DNA from: Streptomyces sp. ISL-10
GTDB lineage: Bacteria; Actinomycetota; Actinomycetes; Streptomycetales; Streptomycetaceae
Direction: 5' to 3'
Length of the DNA: 62,903 bases
Assembly (NCBI RefSeq): GCF_018614575.1
Contig: NZ_JAGGOJ010000037.1
Location: 1-62,903, forward strand
Shown here: positions 27,797 to 36,802 of the stretch, in pieces
Position numbering within the stretch: the first letter of the stretch is position 1
How the letters are laid out: each line of letters starts with the position of its first letter
Made by a program: the position numbers and the translations under genes
The notes under the pieces: generated by a model
The model's input: the letters and a program-made list of their open reading frames with translations, nothing else
The model's database searches: none
What the model was told of the DNA's origin: nothing

Positions 27797-28750
27797 TCAG
27801 CGGCGCCTTTCGGTGCTGACGATGAGGCAGACCCCCGCCACGACGACCACACCGCCCACGGCGATCGGCCAGGACAGCCGCTCGTCGAGGACGAGTGCGC
27901 CCAGCAGCACGGCGACGACCGGGTTCACGTACGCGTAGGTCGCGACGAGGGACAGCGGAGCGGAGTGCAGCAGCCAGGCGTACGCGGTGAACGCGAGCAG
28001 CGAGCCGAAGACGACGAGGTAGGCGAAAGCGGTCCAGGACCGGGCGGAGGCGTCCTCCAGGCGGAAGCCGTGCTGCTCGCCGCGGAAGAGGGCGACGGCC
28101 GCACAGCCGAGGCCGCCCGCGACCATCTCGTAGGCACTGGCCGCGAAGGGGTTGGCGGGCATCGGGATACGGGACGACGAGAAGGAGCCCACCGCCCACA
28201 GAACGGTCGCCACGATCACCGTGAACACGCCGCCGATCCGCACATCGCCGCTGAGACCGGGCAGGGTCAGCACGGCGAGTCCGGCGAGACCCAGCAGGAC
28301 GCCGAGGTAGGCGCCGGGGCCGGGGCGTTCACCGAAGGACCTGCGCAGGACGACCACCCAGGCGGGGACGACGGCGATCATCAGAGCGGTGAGGCCGGAC
28401 GGGACGGAGGTCTCGGCGAGGACGACGAGGCCGTTTCCGCCGAGGAGCAGCAGCAGGCCGACGAGGGCGGCCGAGCCGAGCTGGACCCGGGTGACCTTGA
28501 GCGCCGAGGGCCCGTACCGCCAGGCGACGAGCGCGCCGAGGACGGCGCCGGCGACGACGAACCGGGCGCCTGCGGACAGGAAGGGCGGCATGGTCTCGAC
28601 GACGACGCGGATACCGAGATACGTGGACCCCCAGACGACGTACACGATGCCGAGGGCGGCCCATACGGCCCCGCTGATCCGCCGCCCTGCGGCCCCACCG
28701 GGCAGGACGCCCTTGAAGGTCGTGTCCTCGCCGGCAACGCGTGTGCCCAT
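27797..28750 (-). CDS. EamA/DMT-superfamily transporter
   Basis: 317 residues with about ten membrane helices in two EamA repeats. The first starts with AALGIVYVVWGSTYLGIRV, the second with GVFTVIVATVLWAVGSF. PSGLTALMIAVVPAW and YAYVNPVVAVLLGALVLDERL are standard EamA signatures. Such proteins usually export amino acids or other metabolites; the substrate is unknown. The ATG has GAGGAG six bases upstream. It lies between the gabD-like gene and the PucR-type regulator. Confidence 0.9.
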   Translation of the reverse strand: MGTRVAGEDTTFKGVLPGGAAGRRISGAVWAALGIVYVVWGSTYLGIRVVVETMPPFLSAGARFVVAGAVLGALVAWRYGPSALKVTRVQLGSAALVGLLLLLGGNGLVVLAETSVPSGLTALMIAVVPAWVVVLRRSFGERPGPGAYLGVLLGLAGLAVLTLPGLSGDVRIGGVFTVIVATVLWAVGSFSSSRIPMPANPFAASAYEMVAGGLGCAAVALFRGEQHGFRLEDASARSWTAFAYLVVFGSLLAFTAYAWLLHSAPLSLVATYAYVNPVVAVLLGALVLDERLSWPIAVGGVVVVAGVCLIVSTERRR

Positions 28751-29208
28751 CGGTGCTCCTCGCCTCCACGGCGACGCGCCCCACGACGTGTGCCGGGGCG
28801 CGCCCTCACAAGCGAGGAAGATAGGAAGTCACGGGCTGAACTGCAACGATTCTGCCCGGGATCGGGCAGCGAAGCGGAAAATTCTTCGCCGGGGGCGAGG
28901 TTTTCGGGTGGCGTGGCCGGAGTGCCGGGCGGCCGGCACCGCAGGCGGGCTCGCCGCCCGGCCCGGGACCATGGCTGCGGTCGCGGCACGGGCCGCGCAC
29001 GGCGTTGGGCGGGCCCCGGTCGACCGGGCTGCGGCGGTTGGACCGCTTCGCGCGGCCGGGCCGGGCCGCGGGCTGGTCGCACCGCTTCATGCCGACCCGC
29101 CCGGCTGGCCGCACCACCGCGCGCAGGCCGAGCCGCGCGGCGGCTGCCGCCTAATGCGTCCCACCGGCCGGAGGCTTCTGCCCGGCCGGCGTGGTCCCCT
29201 GGGGGCTG
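28751..29208. other. Gene-free stretch between the DMT transporter and the PucR gene
   Basis: 458 bases. Near the right end, an imperfect inverted repeat (caccggccgg at 29162 with its partner at 29182-29193) could terminate the PucR gene. The left end must hold the transporter promoter. I see no gene; the open frames are G+C-driven. Confidence 0.5.
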
Positions 29209-30780
29209 TCAGGTCGTGGGGGGCGTCGACGTCGTCTTCAGGGAAAGCCAGAGCTCCATCCGGACGTCCGGGTCGTCCAGGGAGCGGCCCAGGATCTCTT
29301 CCACGCGGCGCATCCGGTAGCGCAGCGTGTGGCGGTGCACGCCGAGGTCCGCCGCCGCCGCGTCCCACTGGCCGTGGCGGGACAGCCAGGCGCGCAGTGA
29401 CGCCACGAGGTCGCCCCGGCCCGTGGCGTCGTGCTCGTGGAGCGCGCGCAGCATGCCGTCGGCGAAAGCGCGCACCGCGTCGTCCGCAAGCAGCGGCAGG
29501 ATCGAACCCGTCGCGAGCTCCTCGTGCTCGACCAGCACGCGGCCGCGCCGCCGGGCCACCGACAGGGCCTGTTCCGCCTGCTTGTACGCCCCCGCCGCCG
29601 CTATCGGTCCCGTCGGCGCGGAGAGTCCGACGACGCTCTGCGCGTCCTCGGCCTCCTTGCCCGCGTACGCGGCCGTGCACGAGGCGACGACCGCGCCGCC
29701 GTCCGCCGCGAGCACCACCAGGCGGCCGTCGGTGTCCGGAACGACCAGCACCGCCTCGCCGGCGCGCGCCGCCGCCGACTCCAGCGATTCGGTGAACTCG
29801 GCGAGCGGGTCACCCCCGGCGTCGCCGTCCGTCTCCCCCGAGGCCTCGGCGATCAGCAGCCGGAAGGGCGCGTCGAGCAGCCCGCCGTACAGGTCGCCGG
29901 CGACCGCACGCGCGTGGTCCGGCTGGCCGGCCAGCAGCATCCGCAGCACGGCGGCGCCCAGACGCTGTTCCGCGGCCTGGAGCGAGCGGGAGCGTTCCGT
30001 GGAGAGCGTGAGCAGGGCGACGGCCGAGTGGACCGCGTACCGCTCGGCGGTGCCGAGGGGTGCCCCGGTGCCGACAGCGAGCGCGCCGCGCACCCGGCGG
30101 CCGGAGCCGAGCGACTGGAGTTCGACCCGGTCGTCGTCCTCCGCGCCGCCGACGACCGCGCTCGCGGGCGCGGGCCGCTCCCGCAGCCGTTCCACGTCGG
30201 CCGTGAAGCGGGCAGCCCGGCGGGTCGCCCACTCGGGCGCGGCGGCCACGACCGCGCCGGAGGCGTCGTACAGGGCGGCCCAGCCCTCGACATGCGCGGC
30301 GAGCCGTGCGACGACCGCCGCCGGGCCCTCGGCGAGCGCCGCGCGGGTCATCTCGCGCTGCGCCTCGAAACCGGCGGTCACGGCCCGGTACTGGTCGGCG
30401 GCGATCGCGGCGGACACGGCCTTCGATATGGCGATGAACGGTGTGCGGCGCGGTACGGCAAGCAGCGGAAGCCGCTCCTCCTTCGCTGCGTCGAGGAGGG
30501 CGTCGGGCACGTCCTCGTAGTTGACCCCGACCGCGAAGCCGAGGCCGACCACGCCCGCCGCGACCAGCCTGCGCACATAGCGCCGCATCGCCTCGGGGTC
30601 CTCGGCGTCCAGGGTCATGGCGGTGACGAGCAGCAGCTCGCCGCCCTCCAGATACGGCACGGGGTCGGCGAGCTCGCTGACGTGGGCCCAGCGCACGGGG
30701 GTCTCGAGGCGGTCCTCACCGGCGCGCACGGTGAGCTTGAGCGCAGAGTGCTGCACGAGCGAGGCGAGGGTGGGCGGCAT
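29209..30780 (-). CDS. PucR/CdaR-family transcriptional regulator
   Basis: 523 residues. The N-terminal PucR domain (ETPVRWAHVSELADPVPYLEGGELLLVTAMTL region, residues about 25-60) senses a metabolite. A long middle region follows. The C-terminal helix-turn-helix (LSRHGQWDAAAADLGVHRHTLRYRMRRVEEILGR split over residues about 470-505) is the HTH_30 type. PucR proteins often control purine, GABA or amine catabolism. Its place between the gabD-like gene and gabT makes GABA-gene control a reasonable inference. The ATG is preceded by GGAGGG. Confidence 0.9.
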   Translation of the reverse strand: MPPTLASLVQHSALKLTVRAGEDRLETPVRWAHVSELADPVPYLEGGELLLVTAMTLDAEDPEAMRRYVRRLVAAGVVGLGFAVGVNYEDVPDALLDAAKEERLPLLAVPRRTPFIAISKAVSAAIAADQYRAVTAGFEAQREMTRAALAEGPAAVVARLAAHVEGWAALYDASGAVVAAAPEWATRRAARFTADVERLRERPAPASAVVGGAEDDDRVELQSLGSGRRVRGALAVGTGAPLGTAERYAVHSAVALLTLSTERSRSLQAAEQRLGAAVLRMLLAGQPDHARAVAGDLYGGLLDAPFRLLIAEASGETDGDAGGDPLAEFTESLESAAARAGEAVLVVPDTDGRLVVLAADGGAVVASCTAAYAGKEAEDAQSVVGLSAPTGPIAAAGAYKQAEQALSVARRRGRVLVEHEELATGSILPLLADDAVRAFADGMLRALHEHDATGRGDLVASLRAWLSRHGQWDAAAADLGVHRHTLRYRMRRVEEILGRSLDDPDVRMELWLSLKTTSTPPTT

Positions 30781-30876
30781 GGACCTGTGGCCCTCCGAGC
30801 AGAGGTGCGGGATTTCGCCGTCCCGTATGAACGGCCTACCTCGATTCTGCCAGCTCGTAGCAGTCCGGAGATCCGC

Positions 30877-33048
30877 TCAGGTCCGCAGATCTACCAGGAG
30901 GGGCGGCGCGTGCTCACCGCGGACGCTGGTCAGCGACAGGACCGCGTGCCCGGCGGGCAGCCCGTGCGCCAGGTCGGACGCCGACCAGCGGGCCCGCTCG
31001 ACCTCGCGCACGGTCACCGCCTCCGCGGTGACCGCCCGGCCGGTGACCAGGCGGCGCATCATGTGCAGGGCCTTGGTGAACGGTTCGTCGGAGATGATCT
31101 GCCGGTTGGTGACGTCCCGGGTCTGGACCCACTCGGTGCCCCAGGTCTCGGCGAAGTGCCCGCCGTCCCAGGGCGCGAGCCCGGCGAACGCCATACGGCA
31201 GCCGACCGCGCCGAGCAGCGGGCCGCGCAGCGCTTCCGGCACGTCTTCCAGCGTCCGCAGCGCGAAGACGACGCCCGCGTTGGCGGTACGCAGGCGTTGC
31301 ACCGCGCGCACCGAGTCGGCGGTGACCGTGTACGAGGCGTCGTCGAGGACCAGGCAGGCGAACAGCGAGCGGTCGGTGCGGGCGAGCGCGGCCTCGGTGA
31401 ACTGCGCCAGCACCAGCCGCGCGATGATCCGGGACGCCTCGGCGTGGCCGCGCTCCGGAAGGTCGACACGGACCCGCAGCGGGTGCTCGATGGAGCGCAG
31501 CGAGAACTGCCGGCCGCCGCCGTCGGTGCGGAAGAAGTCCGCGAAGGCGGGCCGGTCCAGGAACGCGATCCGCTCGGCGAGCAGCACGCCGATGTCGTCG
31601 CCGCGCGCCGACTGCCGTTCACGTGCGTCGAGTTCGCGGAGCTGGGAGGCCTCGCCCGCGGCCCGGAGCGCGGAGCGCAGCTCGTCCAGGGCCGAGGGCG
31701 CGCCACTGAGGAGTTCGCGCAGCTCCGGGACGGCGGGGAAGTGACCATGGACGCACTGGTAGGGGCCGATGAGCTGGGCGAGCGCGGTCGCGGCGCGGCG
31801 GCTGTCGCCGCCGGGGAGACCGGCCGCGAGGTCGCCGACGAGCGCTTCCGCGAGCATTCGGGCGGCCTCGTCGGGGTCGTCGGCCCCGCCGTACAGGTCG
31901 AGATCGTGGGTGGATCCCGCCCGGCCCACGGAGATGACGAGGTCGAAGTCGCCGTCCGGGGCGACGGCGGCGCCGTAGGCGGTGACTGCGACGACGGCGG
32001 CCCGGTTGGCGAGCGCGAGCAGGCACAGCGACTCGACGACGGGCCGCACGAGCCGCACGCTCTTGCCGGAACCGGAGGGCCCGACGGCGAGCAGCGAGGT
32101 CCCGAGCAACGCGGGCTCCAGGGCCACGCCGGTGGTACGCCGCGCGTAGGGATTGCGGCTGTCGTCGACGACGGTGCCGATCTTGACCTGCCCGGTGACG
32201 AGGTCGTGGGTGGCCGTGCGCACCGGCAGGTCGCGCAGGCCGGAGGGGTGGGCGCAGGCGGCGGGCCCGTGCCTGCGCACGGTGTCGGCGAAGGCGGCGA
32301 GCCGTTCGGGCCGGGCGTGGACGCCCTGCCAGGCGCGCCGGATACGGGCGTAGTCGACGTCACCGAGGGCCCCGGACCGGGCGGCTTCGCCCAGCCGCGC
32401 GGCGGCGTCGCCGAGGCCGGCGCCGCGCAGCTCGGGCCAGTCGGCGAGGTCGGCCTCGGGCGGGGGCGCTGAGGGAGCGGGCTTGCGGCGGCGTACGACG
32501 TAGCGGTGCCAGATCTCGGGCACATGGCCGATGCGGGCGAAGAACACCAGCATGCCGCCGCCGACGATCGCGTAGTACACGTAGCTGGCGTTGGCCCAGG
32601 TGGTGGCGTCGGCGCGCCACGAGTCGGGGGTGAGGACGAGGAGGGGCCACAGCCAGTAGCGGCCGAGGTAGCCGTTCCACAGCAGGGACCACAGGAGCCA
32701 GCCGCTGAGCAGGGAGATGATCGCGCCGGAGAACAGGCGCCTGGCCGGGACGAGTTCGGGCTCCTCGTCGGGGCGTCGGCGGTGGCCGAGCCGCCAGACG
32801 CCGGGCTCGGCCTGGGGCCGCGGTGTGCGCAGCCACTCCAGCACGGCGGGGCGGGTCGTGGGCGCGTGCCCCGGCAGGGCCGGCGTGCCCGGCGGCATGG
32901 ACGGGCTGTGGGGTGACGGGGCGTCGGGCCACTCGTCGCGGGCCGGCTCCGAGGAGGGCGCGGCCGGTGCCTCGGACGGCGGTCCGGCCGGACGGGACAC
33001 GGGATTGGCGCGTGTGCCGCGTGCGTCGAATGTGCCTTCGGATTCCAT
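30877..33048 (-). CDS. TraG/VirD4-like membrane-anchored P-loop ATPase
   Basis: 723 residues from the ATG at 33048 (AGGGGG upstream). A Pro/Ser-rich cytosolic N-terminus is followed by two membrane helices (AIISLLSGWLLWSLLW, VYYAIVGGGMLVFFARI). Then comes an ATPase with Walker A GPSGSGKS (about residue 325) and a Walker B-like LFACLVLDDASY (about 565). TNRQIISDEPFTKAL lies near the C-terminus. The layout matches coupling-protein-like ATPases of DNA transfer or secretion. No relaxase, Tra or secretion gene is next to it. It is separated from the PucR gene by 96 bases. Confidence 0.78.
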   Translation of the reverse strand: MESEGTFDARGTRANPVSRPAGPPSEAPAAPSSEPARDEWPDAPSPHSPSMPPGTPALPGHAPTTRPAVLEWLRTPRPQAEPGVWRLGHRRRPDEEPELVPARRLFSGAIISLLSGWLLWSLLWNGYLGRYWLWPLLVLTPDSWRADATTWANASYVYYAIVGGGMLVFFARIGHVPEIWHRYVVRRRKPAPSAPPPEADLADWPELRGAGLGDAAARLGEAARSGALGDVDYARIRRAWQGVHARPERLAAFADTVRRHGPAACAHPSGLRDLPVRTATHDLVTGQVKIGTVVDDSRNPYARRTTGVALEPALLGTSLLAVGPSGSGKSVRLVRPVVESLCLLALANRAAVVAVTAYGAAVAPDGDFDLVISVGRAGSTHDLDLYGGADDPDEAARMLAEALVGDLAAGLPGGDSRRAATALAQLIGPYQCVHGHFPAVPELRELLSGAPSALDELRSALRAAGEASQLRELDARERQSARGDDIGVLLAERIAFLDRPAFADFFRTDGGGRQFSLRSIEHPLRVRVDLPERGHAEASRIIARLVLAQFTEAALARTDRSLFACLVLDDASYTVTADSVRAVQRLRTANAGVVFALRTLEDVPEALRGPLLGAVGCRMAFAGLAPWDGGHFAETWGTEWVQTRDVTNRQIISDEPFTKALHMMRRLVTGRAVTAEAVTVREVERARWSASDLAHGLPAGHAVLSLTSVRGEHAPPLLVDLRT

Positions 33049-34187
33049 GAAACCGCTGCCCCCTGACCAGCCAGGTCCGCTCTGTGCACCCGTCAATCTA
33101 GTGCCCCGGCGTGGGGAGTTCAGCGACTCGCGCCGGTGTCATGGACACCGGCCACCCGCCGCAGGGCGTCGAACGCGGCCGCGGGCCCTTCCGCCGGACG
33201 GCGGCCGCTGGCAACTTCCGTCCACGCCCTGCCGACAGGTCCACGGTGCCCGACGCCGTCTACGAGGCACGCTACGGCCGGACGGACGGGGCCGGCGGGG
33301 CACGCTCCCGCTGCCGGGCCCGCGGCCAGGGCAGCTCGCAGGGCACAACGCGTCGCCTCGTGCCGTGTGTCCCGCCGGAGGTAGTCCAGACCTCCCGCGC
33401 CGTCTACTGTCGGTGCTGGACAAACACCGCCTGACGGCGGCGGTGACGCACTTCGCCCCCGAAGTCCCTGTCACGCCGCGGGCTGACCGCCCACCCGGCC
33501 ACCCACGGCGGGGCAGGCCACCGGCAGCACCCCGCTCGCCGACCGCCGCCCCGTCCCAACGCCCCTCCCCGGGCCGGGCGTCGGCGACCGCCACCCGGAC
33601 CGACCGTCCCGAGGTCCCCGGCCTGGACCGGTATGACCGGCCACCGCCGAGGCCTGCGCCTGACCTTCCCACCGCCGGGCGGCGTGACATGACAGGGGCC
33701 GACGGCCGTGGCCGAGGCCACGCAAGGTGGACACTGGGCCCCCGCGCGGGCGACCGCGAGTCGGCCGTTCCGCGTACGCCCGGCGCCGCCTGGCAAGGGG
33801 CTGACTCAGCCGCCCTGCGGCCCGGGGCGCGTCCCGTGGTCCGGTCTCCCCGAACATCCGGATGGACAGGCCCCGCCCCGCCGGGGCCGGGTCCACAAAC
33901 CCCGTCTGCGCCAGGGCCGGTCCGAGGCCGGCCTCGGCCATGGTCACGCCGCGCGCCCGCGCCCGACACCCACACGGGACCCGGCAACGGTCCAAGGCCC
34001 ACCTCGACCAGGCCCGGTCCGGACGAGGTGCCTCGCGCCCGCGGGCCCGCGCGGAGGCGCGACTATGGCCGTCGAGGACAACGACACACCCCCAACACTC
34101 CCGAACGGCGCATGCCCCCACCCCTCCCCGGCCCCTAGCCTGCGGAGAAAGACAACAAGCGTCCGGATACACCCCCAGGAGCCCCGC
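33049..34187. other. Long gene-free stretch upstream of gabT
   Basis: About 1.1 kb without a convincing gene. Open frames on both strands are Arg/Gly/Pro-rich and lack recognisable motifs. The right end holds the gabT promoter region, with a possible -10 hexamer tagcct near 34137 and the ribosome site CCAGGAG before the gabT ATG. Either a decayed gene or an unusually long regulatory region. Confidence 0.5.
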
Positions 34188-35522
34188 ATGACCGCAATCC
34201 CGCAGGAGCGCCGCGTCGTCACCGCCATCCCCGGCCCGAAGTCGCAGGAGCTTCAGGCCCGCCGTACGGCCACGGTCGCCGGCGGTGTGGGGTCCGTGCT
34301 GCCCGTCTTCACGGCCCGTGCGGGCGGCGGGATCATCGAGGACATCGACGGCAACCGCCTCATCGACTTCGGCTCCGGCATCGCCGTGACCTCGGTCGGC
34401 GCCTCCGCCGAGGCCGTCGTGCGCCGGGCGAGCGCCCAGCTGCAGGACTTCACCCACACCTGTTTCATGGTCACCCCGTACGAGGGCTACGTGGAGGTCT
34501 GCGAGGCGCTCGCCGAGCTGACCCCGGGCGACCACGCCAAGAAGTCCGCGCTGTTCAACAGCGGCGCCGAGGCCGTCGAGAACGCCGTCAAGATCGCCCG
34601 CGCGTACACCAAGCGCCAGGCCGTCGTCGTGTTCGACCACGGCTACCACGGCCGGACGAACCTCACCATGGCGCTCACCGCCAAGAACATGCCGTACAAG
34701 CACGGCTTCGGCCCGTTCGCGCCCGAGGTCTACCGCGTCCCGGTCGCCTATGGCTACCGCTGGCCCACCGGCCCGGAGAACTGCGGTCCCGAGGCCGCCG
34801 CCCAGGCCATCGACCAGATCTCCAAGCAGGTCGGCGCCGAGAACGTCGCCGCGATCATCATCGAGCCGGTCCTCGGCGAGGGCGGCTTCATCGAGCCGGC
34901 CAAGGGCTTCCTGCCCGCGATCTCGCAGTTCGCCAAGGACAACGGCATCGTCTTCGTCGCCGACGAGATCCAGTCCGGCTTCTGCCGCACCGGCCAGTGG
35001 TTCGCCTGCGAGGACGAGGGCATCGTCCCGGACCTGATCACCACGGCCAAGGGCATCGCGGGCGGGCTGCCGCTCGCCGCCGTCACCGGCCGCGCCGAGA
35101 TCATGGACGCCCCGCACGCGGGCGGCCTCGGCGGCACCTACGGCGGCAACCCGGTGGCCTGTGCCGGTGCCCTCGGCTCGATCGAGACGATGAAGGAGCT
35201 CGACCTCAACGCCAAGGCCAAGCGCATCGAGGAGGTCATGAAGGGCCGCCTCGCCGCGATGCAGGAGAAGTACGAGATCATCGGCGACATCCGCGGCCGC
35301 GGTGCCATGATCGCGATCGAGCTGGTGAAGGACCCGGCGACGAAGGAGCCGAACGCCGAGGCCGCCGGCGCGCTCGCCAAGGCCTGCCACGCCGAAGGCC
35401 TGGTCGTCCTCACCTGTGGCACGTACGGCAACGTGCTGCGCTTCCTGCCCCCGCTGGTGATCGGCGAGGACCTTCTGAACGAGGGCCTGGACATCATCGA
35501 GCAGGCGTTCGCAGCCATCTGA
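34188..35522 (+). CDS. gabT: 4-aminobutyrate (GABA) aminotransferase
   Basis: 444 residues from an ATG with AGGAG seven bases upstream. A PLP-dependent class III transaminase that moves the GABA amino group to 2-oxoglutarate, giving succinate semialdehyde and glutamate. NSGAEAVENAVKIARAYT, the DEIQSGFCRTG block and the PLP lysine K288 in TTAKGIAGG are all present. The N-terminal IPGPKSQEL is typical of actinobacterial GabT. It lies between the PucR gene and the polyamine operon and would supply the substrate of the gabD-like enzyme. Confidence 0.94.
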   Translation: MTAIPQERRVVTAIPGPKSQELQARRTATVAGGVGSVLPVFTARAGGGIIEDIDGNRLIDFGSGIAVTSVGASAEAVVRRASAQLQDFTHTCFMVTPYEGYVEVCEALAELTPGDHAKKSALFNSGAEAVENAVKIARAYTKRQAVVVFDHGYHGRTNLTMALTAKNMPYKHGFGPFAPEVYRVPVAYGYRWPTGPENCGPEAAAQAIDQISKQVGAENVAAIIIEPVLGEGGFIEPAKGFLPAISQFAKDNGIVFVADEIQSGFCRTGQWFACEDEGIVPDLITTAKGIAGGLPLAAVTGRAEIMDAPHAGGLGGTYGGNPVACAGALGSIETMKELDLNAKAKRIEEVMKGRLAAMQEKYEIIGDIRGRGAMIAIELVKDPATKEPNAEAAGALAKACHAEGLVVLTCGTYGNVLRFLPPLVIGEDLLNEGLDIIEQAFAAI

Positions 35523-35808
35523 CCAGGGCCGATCCGGAACGACGGAGCCGCTCTGTGAAGAAGCTGTGGGGGGCCGATGGCGGGATGGGAATCCGTCTGT
35601 CGGTCCCCCCTGCCTCTGCCGTACGGTTTCCGCAGATGGAAGAAACACCCAGCTCGCGGGCGACCGCGGGCGACCCCGGACCGGAGCATCCCCAGCCCCG
35701 ACCGGGTCGTGCCACCGCGCACACCGCTGGAGCCTCACGCTCCGGAACTCCTCACCGATCGGTTTGCCGCTCGCCCCAAACCCCCCGGGGCGTGCGGCAA
35801 ACCGGTCC

Positions 35809-35854
35809 GGCCGGCCGCATCGGGACCACCCCCCCTGTCCCGATGCGGCCGGCC
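35809..35854 (+). terminator. Strong hairpin after gabT, overlapping the start of the PAP2 gene
   Basis: Perfect 17-bp stem (left arm ends ccgcatcggga, right arm starts tcccgatgcgg) with a 12-base C-rich loop. It would terminate gabT, about 290 bases past its stop. The right arm contains the best candidate start codon of the PAP2 gene (35843). Confidence 0.7.
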
Positions 35855-36454
35855 TCTCGGCGTTCACGGGCCGCCGCGCTCGCGCTGTGCTGCACGCTCT
35901 TCGCGCTGATCACCTGGCAGGTCGCCGCGCACGGACCGCTGCGCAGGGCGGACGAACGCCTGGGACGTGCCGTCTTCCGGGATGCGCCCGACGCGCTGAC
36001 GCAACCGCTCGCCGATCTCGGCAGCATGACCGTCGCCCTTCCCGTGCTCGCAGCCGCCGTCGCGTGGACGCTGTGGCGCGGCCGGCGGTGGCGGCCCGCG
36101 CTGGCCACCGTGCTCGCCATGGCGGCGGTGCCCGCGCTGGTGATTCCGCTCAAGGTCTGGATCGCCCGTCCGGGACCGCTGGAGCCGGGCACGGGCTGGT
36201 ATCCGTCGGGGCACACCGCGACCGCGATGGTCGCCTACTGCGGTGCCGCGCTGCTGGTCACCCCGTATCTGCGCCGACGATGGGCGACGCCCGTCGCCGT
36301 GGTGCTCACGGTGGCGACGGGCATCGGGCTCGTCCTGCGCGGCTACCACTGGCCACTGGACGTCCTGGGCAGCTGGTGCCTGTTCGGCGTGGTGCTGCTG
36401 GTCCTCAACTCGACCGGTATGCAACGAAGTTCCGCGAGAACTCCCACCGGTTGA
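35843..36454 (+). CDS. PAP2-family phosphatase, membrane protein; start uncertain
   Basis: 203 residues from the ATG at 35843. Lipid phosphatase motifs are present: KVWIARPGP (KxxxxxxRP type), YPSGHTA, and LRGYHWPLDVLG (R...H...D). About five membrane helices. It likely dephosphorylates a lipid such as a polyprenyl or phosphatidyl phosphate at the membrane. No ribosome site precedes the ATG, which lies in a hairpin arm; an in-frame ATG at 35636 is an alternative. The last residues (about 15) are not family-like and run into antisense sequence of a possible gene remnant, so the C-terminus may be rearranged. Confidence 0.8.
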   Translation: MRPASRRSRAAALALCCTLFALITWQVAAHGPLRRADERLGRAVFRDAPDALTQPLADLGSMTVALPVLAAAVAWTLWRGRRWRPALATVLAMAAVPALVIPLKVWIARPGPLEPGTGWYPSGHTATAMVAYCGAALLVTPYLRRRWATPVAVVLTVATGIGLVLRGYHWPLDVLGSWCLFGVVLLVLNSTGMQRSSARTPTG

Positions 36455-36590
36455 AGCGGTCCCAGTTGATCGACCTGGTCATCAGGCCGCGCAGCGCGGG
36501 CCAGGTGCCGTGGGTGGTGCAGGAGCCGCAGTCGGTCTTCTTCGTCAGGCAGTCCAGCGCCCAACTGCCCCCGGGCTGGGGGATTCGGAG
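36405..36590 (-). pseudogene. Possible C-terminal gene fragment, antisense to the PAP2 end
   Basis: The leftward frame ending at 36405 reads as a plausible protein C-terminus of about 60 residues (SWALDCLTKKTDCGSC, then LMTRSINWDRFNRWEF). Codon use is normal and Trp, Asn and Phe content is rich, unlike spurious frames here. No upstream start or domain remains: beyond about 36590 the frame turns into low-complexity sequence. I do not recognise the family. The span 36591-36802 shows nothing else, although a short rightward frame (AAQTKVVVKTCG) also looks protein-like. Confidence 0.4.
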
Positions 36591-36802
36591 TGGGGCGGCG
36601 CGCACAACGCGGCCCAGACCAAGGTGGTTGTCAAGACCTGTGGCACGTTCCGCCCTGACTGCCTCGTCCGCCCCGTTCCCCATCGGCACGCGCGGTGCGT
36701 GCCGCGCGTGCCGCGCGGTGCCTGCCACCGCCTGGTGCATCGCGAGCGCCGGCAGCGAGGCGTCGTCGTGCGTTCCCCAAGCCGTCCGGGGTCATGGGGA
36801 AT

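Noticed and set aside
30877..33048. Conjugative plasmid or ICE core.
   Set aside because: Only one coupling-protein-like ATPase is present; no relaxase, integrase or Tra genes lie nearby.
33139..34002. 287-codon leftward frame upstream of gabT.
   Set aside because: Composition is Arg/Gly/Pro noise with no motif, no ribosome site and no family resemblance.
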